Positions 37,803 through 45,251 of a stretch of DNA of 64,000 bases are shown here, in pieces; position 1 is the stretch's first letter, and every line of letters starts with the position of its first letter. The position numbers and the translations under genes are program-made. The notes beneath the pieces were generated by a model. That model had not been told where the DNA came from. It saw only the letters and a list, made by a program, of their open reading frames with translations, and did not search any database. Location: assembly GCF_001412105.1 (NCBI RefSeq), contig NZ_LKST01000003.1:1-64000 (forward strand), read 5' to 3'. Source of the DNA: Corynebacterium oculi (GTDB lineage: Bacteria; Actinomycetota; Actinomycetes; Mycobacteriales; Mycobacteriaceae).

Positions 37803-39527
37803 ATGACCACAACCCGTATCTTGCGCCCGGTGCTGCCCGCCCTCGCAGCCGGCGTGATCCTCCAGGGGATCGGTTCCGCGATGACCATCGTGACTTATGT
37901 GGCGTTGGCTACCCTGACTGATCGCCTCCTTGGCGGTGACGTCGCCGTCGCCGGCCCCCTCCTGTGGTTCCTCACCGGCCTTGGGCTCAGCGCTCTCTTT
38001 GGCGCCGTGGCCCTGATGATTACGCACTTCGCGGACGTGCGCCTCCAAGCTCGCCTGCGGCTCACGCTCGCGGCGAAGCTGTCTCGGCTGCCCCTCGGGT
38101 GGTTCGATGATCGCTCCTCGGGGCGGGTGCGCCAGGCCGTCCAGAATGACGTTGATTCGCTGCACCAGCTCGTCGCCCACACCGTTGTGGAGATCGTCGC
38201 GGGCGTGCTTACTCCGCTTGCGGGTGTCGTCGTGTGTTTCCTTCTTGACTGGCGGCTTGGCCTCGTAGCCCTGATCCCCGGCGTGCTCTACGCCGTGGTG
38301 TTCAGCGTTCTGGCCCGGGGCTCCAACCGGGAGGTCATGGACCGTATCCATGAGGGCCTCGCCGGGGTTTCTGACGCGGTGGTGGAGTACGTCAACGGCG
38401 TGGCCGTGCTCAAGATCTTCAACCACGGGGAGGAGGGGTCGCGCCGGTTCACCGAGCGCTCGGATGCCTTCCTGCGCAACTTTGCGGCGTTGGTTGCCCC
38501 GCAGATGCGTGCTCAGTCCGTTGCCGTGGTCTTTCTGTCCGCGGCCTTCGCTGGGGCGGTCGAGTTGGCCTTCGGCGCGTGGTTCGTTCACGCGGGGTGG
38601 AGCCGTCCGGCGGACGTGCTCGTGGTCACCGTCATCGCCATGCTCCTGCCGGCGAGCCTTCAGACCCTCGCCCTCGGCAACCAGGCCCGCACCCAGGCTA
38701 TCGACGCCGCCGGGCGCGTTGTCGAGATCCTTGACGAGCCCGAGCTACCGGTGACCGATTCCCCCCGGCGCCCGGAGCGGCCCTATAGCGTCACCTTGCG
38801 GGACGTTACTTTCTCTTATGGCACGGATACCCCGGCGGTGGACGGGGTGACGGCGGAGATCCCCGCCGGTGGCGTCACCGCCCTCGTCGGACCGTCCGGG
38901 TCGGGTAAGTCCACCCTGGCCGCCCTCATCGCTCGGTTCCGGGACGCGGACGCGGGCTCCGTGGCCGTCGGCGGTGTGGACGTGCGGGATATGGATCCAG
39001 AGGTGCTGCGGCGCACCGTCGGCACCGTGTTTCAGGACACGGGACTGCTGTCCATGTCCGTCATCGACAACATTCGTCTCAGCGCCCCGGACGCGCCAAA
39101 GGAACGGGTCATTGAGGCCGCGCGGGCGGCGAATATCCACGAGCGCATTCTCGCCCTGCCCCGTGGGTATGACTCGGTGATTGGCGAGGACGCCCGCCTC
39201 TCCGGCGGAGAGGCTCAGCGCATTGGCATCGCCCGCGCGCTGCTCGCGGACAACCCGGTGCTCATTCTCGACGAGGCCACGTCCGCGACCGACCCCGAAT
39301 CCGAGACCGCCGTCCAGGAGGGGCTCACTCGACTCACGCGCGGCCGGACGGTTGTGGTCATCGCCCACCGTCTCACCACCATCGCGGACGCGGATCGCAT
39401 CCTCGTCATGGATCGGGGGGCCGTGGTCGAGTCCGGGACGCATGGCGAGCTTCTGGCTCGCGGCGGCCTGTACGCCCGCATGTGGGAAGACATGGAACAA
39501 TCCACCGAACAGGAGGCCACCCGATGA
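37803..39527 (+). CDS. Half ABC transporter (TMD-NBD), YbtP/Irp6-like
   Basis: A protein of 574 residues: six TM segments (about 1-310), then an ATPase with Walker A GPSGSGKST (about residue 363), signature LSGGEAQRIGIARALL (about 466) and Walker B VLILDEATSATD. A four-residue A-Q change follows the signature LSGGE. It forms a heterodimer with the next gene product, as YbtP and YbtQ do. Those proteins have exporter architecture but are needed for uptake of the metal-yersiniabactin complex, so direction cannot be read from the fold. Start 2 nt after the thioesterase stop. Confidence 0.85.
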   Translation: MTTTRILRPVLPALAAGVILQGIGSAMTIVTYVALATLTDRLLGGDVAVAGPLLWFLTGLGLSALFGAVALMITHFADVRLQARLRLTLAAKLSRLPLGWFDDRSSGRVRQAVQNDVDSLHQLVAHTVVEIVAGVLTPLAGVVVCFLLDWRLGLVALIPGVLYAVVFSVLARGSNREVMDRIHEGLAGVSDAVVEYVNGVAVLKIFNHGEEGSRRFTERSDAFLRNFAALVAPQMRAQSVAVVFLSAAFAGAVELAFGAWFVHAGWSRPADVLVVTVIAMLLPASLQTLALGNQARTQAIDAAGRVVEILDEPELPVTDSPRRPERPYSVTLRDVTFSYGTDTPAVDGVTAEIPAGGVTALVGPSGSGKSTLAALIARFRDADAGSVAVGGVDVRDMDPEVLRRTVGTVFQDTGLLSMSVIDNIRLSAPDAPKERVIEAARAANIHERILALPRGYDSVIGEDARLSGGEAQRIGIARALLADNPVLILDEATSATDPESETAVQEGLTRLTRGRTVVVIAHRLTTIADADRILVMDRGAVVESGTHGELLARGGLYARMWEDMEQSTEQEATR

Positions 39528-41260
39528 TCCGCTCGTTGCTTGCCCTTACCGATGGCCAGGATACCCGGCGTATGCACCGGGTCCTCGCCCTCGCCGTCGC
39601 GGCCGGAATCACACAGGGCATCGCGATCCTGCTCATGGTTCCCGTTTTCACCGCGCTTTTCCGCGCCGATTGGCCCGCAACGGTCCGGGCGCTCATTGTT
39701 CTTGGCGTTGCGTTGCTTCTCCATTCCGTCATCATGGCCGTCGCCACGAGCTCCGGGTTCACCGGCTCGCTCGGCGTGATCCGCTCGATGCACCGGGGCC
39801 TGGGGAGTACGCTGCTTCGCCTACCGCTGAGCTGGTTTGGCCCGGAGTCGCAGGGCCGAGCGTCTCACTCCGCGGTGCGGGGAACGCTCTTCGTGGCCAC
39901 GGCGGCGATGGACGTGCTCGTTCCCCTCACCGTGAGCATCACGGCCCCGGCGACGATCGCCGTCGGGGCGCTGCTGCTGGACTGGCGGGTCGGGTTGGCG
40001 CTCATGGCCGCCGGGCCGGTCGTGTACCTGTCCTCCCGGGTTGCCGCCCGGTGGGAATCCGCGGGGGAGGAGCGGGTTCGGGGGGTTCGTGCGGATACGG
40101 ATTCCCGGCTGCTGGAGTTCGCTCGAGGCCAGCAGGTTTTGCGCTCCTCCGGCATCGCTGCGGACTATCCGCCGCTGCACCGGGCGATTGATCGGCAGCG
40201 GGAGCTGGGCCGCCGGGCGTTGTGGCTGTCCGTCGGCGGGATGGTGCTCCAGGGGTTTGTCCTCCAGTTCATCCTCGGCGCGGTCTCGGCGCTCGCGGTG
40301 TGGACGGCCACCGGAGGCGGCGATGCCGTGACGGCGGTGGCGCTCGTCGGCCTCGTTGCCCTCGCCGTCGGGCCGCTGCGGGTGGTGTCGTCCATGTCCA
40401 CGGCCCTGCACCAGTCGAAGGAGGAGATCGACGACGTCCGCGCGCTGCTGACCACGCCCGGTCTGCCGGAGCCCGCCGAGGCGGTGGCCTTCCCGGAGCG
40501 CGCCGACGTCCGCCTCCGCGACGTTCGCTTCAGCTATGGCGAACACCGGGTGCTCGACGGCGTGGATCTCACGGTCCCGGATCGAACGTACACCGCGCTC
40601 GTCGGCCCCTCGGGTTCCGGCAAGACGACCATCGTCCGGCTCATCGCCCGGCTATGGGACGTCGATTCCGGCTCCGTGGAGATCGGCGGCGTGGATCTAC
40701 GGGATATGACGACGACCGACCTCTATGGCCATATATCGATGATCTTCCAGGACGTCTATCTCTTCGACGACACCCTGTGGGCGAACATCGCCCTCGGTGA
40801 CCCCTCGGCGAGCCCGGAGGAGATCCGCGCGGCAGCCGACCGGGCGCACGTCACGGAGATCGCCGATCGCCTCGCCGAGGGCTGGGATACCCGCGTCGGT
40901 GAGGGAGGAAGCCTACTTTCCGGGGGCGAGCGGCAGCGCGTGTCCATTGCTCGGGCGCTACTGCGCAAGGCCCCGCTTGTTGTATGCGACGAGCCGAGCA
41001 GCGCTCTTGACCCCACGACCCGCCGGGCCGTGACCGAGGCCCTCGCGGATCTATCCCGCGAGGCAACCGTGGTGGTGGTCGCCCACCAGCTAGAGACCAT
41101 TCGCGGCGCAGACCAGATCCTCCTGCTTGAGGGCGGGCGGATCGCGGCCCGGGGCACCCACGAGGAACTCGCCCGGGGCGACGAGCGCTACCGGCGGTTC
41201 TGGTCCCTCCGCGAGGAAGCCGGCCGCTGGAACCTCGCGGCCGATCGACAATCAAACTAG
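39524..41260 (+). CDS. Half ABC transporter (TMD-NBD), YbtQ/Irp7-like
   Basis: The partner of the preceding half transporter, 578 residues: six TM segments (about 15-300), Walker A GPSGSGKTT (about residue 361), Q-loop IFQDVYLFDD, signature LLSGGERQRVSIARALL and Walker B LVVCDEPSSALD. The ATG overlaps the stop of the first half (ATGA), which supports stoichiometric expression and a heterodimer. The last six codons lie in an 18-bp tandem repeat. Confidence 0.85.
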   Translation: MIRSLLALTDGQDTRRMHRVLALAVAAGITQGIAILLMVPVFTALFRADWPATVRALIVLGVALLLHSVIMAVATSSGFTGSLGVIRSMHRGLGSTLLRLPLSWFGPESQGRASHSAVRGTLFVATAAMDVLVPLTVSITAPATIAVGALLLDWRVGLALMAAGPVVYLSSRVAARWESAGEERVRGVRADTDSRLLEFARGQQVLRSSGIAADYPPLHRAIDRQRELGRRALWLSVGGMVLQGFVLQFILGAVSALAVWTATGGGDAVTAVALVGLVALAVGPLRVVSSMSTALHQSKEEIDDVRALLTTPGLPEPAEAVAFPERADVRLRDVRFSYGEHRVLDGVDLTVPDRTYTALVGPSGSGKTTIVRLIARLWDVDSGSVEIGGVDLRDMTTTDLYGHISMIFQDVYLFDDTLWANIALGDPSASPEEIRAAADRAHVTEIADRLAEGWDTRVGEGGSLLSGGERQRVSIARALLRKAPLVVCDEPSSALDPTTRRAVTEALADLSREATVVVVAHQLETIRGADQILLLEGGRIAARGTHEELARGDERYRRFWSLREEAGRWNLAADRQSN

Positions 41261-41278
41261 GATCGACAATCAAACTAG
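41243..41278 (+). repeat. 18-bp perfect tandem duplication at a gene end
   Basis: The 18-mer GATCGACAATCAAACTAG occurs twice in direct contact (41243-41260 and 41261-41278). The first copy ends with the TAG stop of the YbtQ-like gene; the second copy lies in the 38-nt gap before the ECF S gene. Eighteen bases equal six codons, so copy-number change would not shift the frame. Confidence 0.95.
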
Positions 41279-41298
41279 GTACGAAAGGAATCATACCC

Positions 41299-41880
41299 AT
41301 GAGAACCCCTCTCTCCGGCCGTGACCTCGTCACCGTCGGTATCTTCACGGTGATCCTCGCGGTCATCAACGTTCTGTGCAACGCCATCGGGGTGTTCGGC
41401 CCGGAGGTTCAACCCTTCGGGGCCGTCACCGCGGTCATCATCAATGGCATCCCTTTCGCGCTGTTCATCAGGCGCGTCCAGGGCTTTGGCCTCGTGACTA
41501 TCACGGCCACGCTGCTGAGCCTCATCTCCGGGCTGCTTGGCGACGCCTTTGTGGGTGTGCCGATTGCCTTCCTCCTCGGCCTCCTCGCGGACCTGATTAT
41601 CCGCAGCGGGGGCTACCGGGACGCCCGGCGCACGATTCTCGGCTACGGCATCTTTGGCATCTATCCCATCGGTTCTTTGTTGCCTCTGTTGTTCATGCGC
41701 GATGACATCGTCGCCCGGTACGCCGAGCACTCCGATCCCGAGTGGGCCCAGCGCTTCAGCGATTTCCTCTCCATGCCGATGATCGTCGCGATGATTGTGA
41801 TTCTCTTCGTCGCCGCGCTCATCGGCGGGTGGATCGGCCAGCGCGTCCTGCGATCCTATTTTTCTCGTGCGGGCCTTTGA
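41299..41880 (+). CDS. ECF transporter S component, Trep_Strep/MptE-type family
   Basis: An integral membrane protein of 193 residues with five to six hydrophobic segments (GRDLVTVGIFTVILAVINVL, VTAVIINGIPFALFI, GFGLVTITATLLSLISGLLG and others). The start and the NGIPFALF region fit the Trep_Strep S-component family as I recall it. S components bind the ligand and are moved by the T/A/A' unit encoded just downstream. The ribosome-binding site AAAGGA precedes the ATG. Because it is embedded in the operon, the ligand is likely the operon's metallophore, its metal complex or a precursor; this is inference. Confidence 0.75.
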   Translation: MRTPLSGRDLVTVGIFTVILAVINVLCNAIGVFGPEVQPFGAVTAVIINGIPFALFIRRVQGFGLVTITATLLSLISGLLGDAFVGVPIAFLLGLLADLIIRSGGYRDARRTILGYGIFGIYPIGSLLPLLFMRDDIVARYAEHSDPEWAQRFSDFLSMPMIVAMIVILFVAALIGGWIGQRVLRSYFSRAGL

Positions 41881-42532
41881 TCCTCGCGCCGCCCTCGTTG
41901 CCCTTGTTATCATCAACGTCTCCCTGCTGGCCGTGGGAACGGAGCCGCTTGAGATGGTCGGGGCGGTGATTGTCGCGGTGGCCCTGCTGTCCGCGAGGCG
42001 GCCTGTTCTCGCTGCTATCGTCCTCGCCCTTGAGGCGGTGTTGGTCTACGCCGCCTTGCCTGCCCTGGTGGCTTTCGCGTTCACCTTTACCTACCGCTTC
42101 CTCCTCGTGGGGTTGTTGTCGTGGGTGCTGCTCGGCGGGATCACCACCGGCTCGCTCCTCTCGGCGCTGGGGTGGGCGAGGGTGCCCCGGGTGCTGGTGG
42201 TTCCGGCGGTCGTCGCTGTGCGGTTTCTGCCGGTGGTCGTGGACGATGCCCGCACTATCCGCGATAATCTCGTCCTCCGGGGCATCGTGTCCTCGGGGCC
42301 GGCGTTGTTCCTGCACCCGGTGACGGCGGTTCGCCGGGCGGTGCTGCCGCTCGTGGCGAGTTCCGTGCGCACCGGGGACGAACTTTCCGCCTCTGCGCTG
42401 CTTCGGGGCCTGGGAAGCACGCGCACGCCCACCCCCGTCGTGCTCCTGCGGCTGCGGTGGGCGGATGCGCTGCTCCTTCTCATCGCGGTCGCGGTGGGTG
42501 CGCTTGCCGTCCAACAATCCATCGGAGGTTAG
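41867..42532 (+). CDS. ECF transporter T component (EcfT)
   Basis: A membrane protein of 221 residues with about five hydrophobic segments and the cytoplasmic coupling region RFLPVVVDDARTIRDNLVLRG and ASALLRGLGSTR, which correspond to the conserved coupling helices with the A-R-G-like motif that touch the ATPases. GTG start at 41867, 14 nt inside the S gene; there is no ribosome-binding site of its own, so it depends on translational coupling. Confidence 0.82.
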   Translation: MRAFDPRAALVALVIINVSLLAVGTEPLEMVGAVIVAVALLSARRPVLAAIVLALEAVLVYAALPALVAFAFTFTYRFLLVGLLSWVLLGGITTGSLLSALGWARVPRVLVVPAVVAVRFLPVVVDDARTIRDNLVLRGIVSSGPALFLHPVTAVRRAVLPLVASSVRTGDELSASALLRGLGSTRTPTPVVLLRLRWADALLLLIAVAVGALAVQQSIGG

Positions 42533-42535
42533 AAG

Positions 42536-43894
42536 ATGCATTCATCCCGCCCGGTTGTTCACGCCCGTGGCCTCACCCTCACCACCGAGCAGACCGTCCT
42601 CCTCGACGACGTGAACCTTAGGGTCGATCCTGGCGAGGCGGTTCTTATCACCGGGCGCTCCGGGGCGGGGAAGTCCTCGCTACTGCGCGTGCTCAACGGA
42701 CTCGTTCCGCACGTGTATCCCGGGAGCCTGTCCGGGAGCGTCGAGGTCGGCGGGATCGACCCGGCCACGGCCGACCTCGCCGTCACGGGCCGCATCGCTG
42801 CCACCGTGTTCCAGAATCCCCGCACCCAATTCTTTGCCACGGACGTGCTCTCCGAGATCGCCCTTGGGGCATCGAACGCGGGGCTGCCCAGGGAGGACAT
42901 TCTCAGAAGAATAGACGAGGCCGCCGAGCGCTTTGAGCTCACCGGCCTGCTGGGGCGCGGCATGACGGAACTCAGCGGCGGCGAACGGCAACGGGTGGCG
43001 CTCGCCGCCGCCGTGGTGTCCCGGCCGCGGCTCTACCTGCTCGACGAGCCGACCGCGAACCTCGACGCCGCGAGCACCCGCCACTTCGCCGAGGCGGTGC
43101 GGGATCTGCGGGAATCTGGGGCGACGCTCATCATCGCCGAGCACCGGCTGCATCACCTCGTGGGCGTGGTGGACCGGGTGGTGCGGATGGAGGGCGGGCG
43201 CATCGTCAGTGACCTCCCCGCCGAGGAATTCTGGGCCATGCCCCGGGCGGGGCTTCGCTCATTCGAGGAGCCCCCGGAGAATCCGCTTCCCCCGGCGTCG
43301 CTCGGCGGCGACGGACTGACCGTGGAGAACGCGCGGTTTCCCCGAGGCGCGGTGACGTGCGTGACGGGCCGCAACGGCGCGGGGAAGTCCACGCTGCTGC
43401 GCATGGTCGTTGGCCTCCACAAGGCCAAGGGGAAGGTGCGGCTGGACGGGAAGGAACTTTCTCCCCGGCGGCGCCGGGCGGTGTGCGCGGCGGTCATGCA
43501 AGACGTCAACCGCCAGTTATTCGGCGAAAGCGTCGAGGACGAGTTGCGGCTTGGCCTGCGTGGCAGGCGAGACTTCCGAGCGCTGCTCGCCTCGCTCGGG
43601 TTGGCGGGACTGGAGGACCGGCACCCGCTGAGCCTCTCCGGTGGGCAGCGGCAGCGCCTGGCGGTGGCGACCGCGCGGATCGCGGAGGCGGAGGTCATCG
43701 TCTTTGACGAACCGACCTCCGGGCTGGACCTTGAGGCGATGGAACAGATGGCCGAGGTCATACGATCCTGCGCCGAGCAGGGGGCCGTGGTGATCGTGGT
43801 GACGCACGACCGTGAACTCGTGGATCGCGTTGGCGATTATGAGCTGAGGGTTATTCCTCCCCAAACTCCCGCTCGATCAGGTGCAGGGGGGTAA
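42536..43894 (+). CDS. ECF transporter ATPase, fused A-A' (two ATP-binding domains)
   Basis: A protein of 452 residues with two complete ATP-binding cassettes in tandem. The first has Walker A GRSGAGKSS (about residue 40), LSGGERQRVALAAAVV and LYLLDEPTANLD; the second has GRNGAGKST (about 278), LSGGQRQRLAVATARI and VIVFDEPTSGLD. Fusion of EcfA and EcfA' in one chain gives a three-gene transporter (S, T, AA'). The last 44 nt, including the terminal residues PQTPARSGAGG, overlap antisense with the serine protease gene, so the natural C terminus may have been changed at the island border. Confidence 0.88.
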   Translation: MHSSRPVVHARGLTLTTEQTVLLDDVNLRVDPGEAVLITGRSGAGKSSLLRVLNGLVPHVYPGSLSGSVEVGGIDPATADLAVTGRIAATVFQNPRTQFFATDVLSEIALGASNAGLPREDILRRIDEAAERFELTGLLGRGMTELSGGERQRVALAAAVVSRPRLYLLDEPTANLDAASTRHFAEAVRDLRESGATLIIAEHRLHHLVGVVDRVVRMEGGRIVSDLPAEEFWAMPRAGLRSFEEPPENPLPPASLGGDGLTVENARFPRGAVTCVTGRNGAGKSTLLRMVVGLHKAKGKVRLDGKELSPRRRRAVCAAVMQDVNRQLFGESVEDELRLGLRGRRDFRALLASLGLAGLEDRHPLSLSGGQRQRLAVATARIAEAEVIVFDEPTSGLDLEAMEQMAEVIRSCAEQGAVVIVVTHDRELVDRVGDYELRVIPPQTPARSGAGG

Positions 43895-44468
43895 ACAGGG
43901 AATCGTCCTGCTGGTTGCCCGCGGCGAGCACGCCCACCACGTTGCCGTCCCGATCCATGAGCGGCCCGCCGGAGTTCCCGGCGTAGGTGACCACGTTGGA
44001 GTTGATGAGGATGCTGGGGTATTTGTTGTCGCTCAGGATGATGCGCCGGGGCGTGGCCTCCGTGATGATCCCGGTGCTGTAGTTATCGGAGGAGCGGAAT
44101 TGCGCGTAGTCGCCGTTGCGGAGCGCCGCGGAGTCGCCCCGCCCCACGTGCCCGGTCACCTGGACGTCCGGGTTGAGGGCGATCTGCACGACGTCGAGGG
44201 GGAGGGAGAGATCGGAACCCAATCCGGTGATGGTGCCCAGGGCCTTCCCGGTGTGGAGGGAATAGATGGTATCGCCCACGCTCCAGGTGCCCTCCCCGCA
44301 GTGCAGGGCGGTGTAGGCGGTGTGCTCATCGACGATGCTGAGCGTGCACATGTACCCCTCCGTGGCGTGGATCGCGGCACCCTGCTGGATGGTGGTGCTG
44401 GCGTGCGCGGCGGGGGCGAAGGCGGTGAGGGCGAGGGCGACCCCGAGGAGGGAGCGGGTAATTTTCAT
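43851..44468 (-). CDS. Secreted trypsin-like (S1 family) serine protease
   Basis: A protein of 205 residues with an N-terminal signal peptide (KITRSLLGVALALTAFAPAAHA). The catalytic triad is visible: His in TALHCG, Asp in LPLDVVQIAL, and Ser in GNSGGPL. Compact chymotrypsin fold without extra domains. Expected to be secreted. It lies 11 nt downstream of cysQ on the same strand but is functionally unrelated. It marks the right border of the accessory island. Confidence 0.88.
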   Translation of the reverse strand: MKITRSLLGVALALTAFAPAAHASTTIQQGAAIHATEGYMCTLSIVDEHTAYTALHCGEGTWSVGDTIYSLHTGKALGTITGLGSDLSLPLDVVQIALNPDVQVTGHVGRGDSAALRNGDYAQFRSSDNYSTGIITEATPRRIILSDNKYPSILINSNVVTYAGNSGGPLMDRDGNVVGVLAAGNQQDDSLFTPLHLIEREFGEE

Positions 44469-44479
44469 GGAAGTTTAAG

Positions 44480-45217
44480 TTACCCTTGCTGCGCCACCAC
44501 GTTCAAGATCTCCTCCGCCAATTCGGGTCGGCAGATCAGCAGATCGGGAATGTAGGTGTCCTTGTTGTTATAGGTGAGTTCGCTGCCGTCGAGCCGCGAG
44601 CAGTGCAGCCCCGCGGCCTTGGCCACGCCCACGGGGGCGGCCTGATCCCATTCGTACTGACCACCGGCGTGAACGTAGGCGTCGCAATCGCCCAGGAGCA
44701 CGTGCATGGCCTTGGCCCCCGCCGAGCCCAGGGGCATGAGGTCAAAGCCCAGGGCCTCGGCCACGGCGGTGGCGATCGCCGGCGGACGGCGCCGCGACAC
44801 CGCGATCTTGCGGGCGTAGGGCCCGGCGACGGCGCGCACGTCGCTGGAATCAAACACCACCCCGAGGTCCGGCAGCCCCACGGCGGCGTGAATGGGCACG
44901 CCGTTTTCCACCAGGGCGATGTGCACGGCCCAGTCCTGGCGGCCGGTGGCAAACTCCTTGGTGCCGTCGAGGGGATCGACGATCCACACGCGCTCCTTGC
45001 CCAGGCGGTCGAGGTCGTCGGAGGCCTCCTCGGAGAGGAAGCCGTCACCGGGGCGGTGCTGCTCCAGCACGCGGGAGATCCAGCTTTGGGCCAGCTCGTC
45101 CCCGGCGTCCCCGAGGTTCCTGCCGCCCAGGAGCCCCACGTTGCGGATGCCCTTGAGGATCTCCGCGGCCCCCTGGGCGAGGTGGTGGGTGAGGCGGGCG
45201 TCAGAAAGCACAGTCAT
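44480..45217 (-). CDS. cysQ: 3'(2'),5'-bisphosphate nucleotidase (CysQ family)
   Basis: An inositol-monophosphatase-fold enzyme of 245 residues with metal-binding motifs LSEEASDD, WIVDPLDGTKEF and the downstream EWDQAAP. It dephosphorylates the PAP left from sulfate activation. The ATG at 45217 is preferred over the frame opening at 45253, which would run past the lhr start. Divergent from lhr with only 34 nt between starts, so the two promoters must overlap. Confidence 0.92.
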   Translation of the reverse strand: MTVLSDARLTHHLAQGAAEILKGIRNVGLLGGRNLGDAGDELAQSWISRVLEQHRPGDGFLSEEASDDLDRLGKERVWIVDPLDGTKEFATGRQDWAVHIALVENGVPIHAAVGLPDLGVVFDSSDVRAVAGPYARKIAVSRRRPPAIATAVAEALGFDLMPLGSAGAKAMHVLLGDCDAYVHAGGQYEWDQAAPVGVAKAAGLHCSRLDGSELTYNNKDTYIPDLLICRPELAEEILNVVAQQG

Positions 45218-45251
45218 GCCCGTTATTTTATCCCTTTGGTTAGATTTAGGC

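Noticed and set aside
20973..43900. Duplicated tRNA 3' end (att site) at the right border of the island
   Set aside because: I looked for the T-arm and acceptor sequence near 43800-44500 and found no copy; no integrase gene is present either.
44892..45251. 120-codon N-terminal extension of Lhr
   Set aside because: It is antisense to cysQ and outside the helicase fold; the ATG at 45252 matches the family start.
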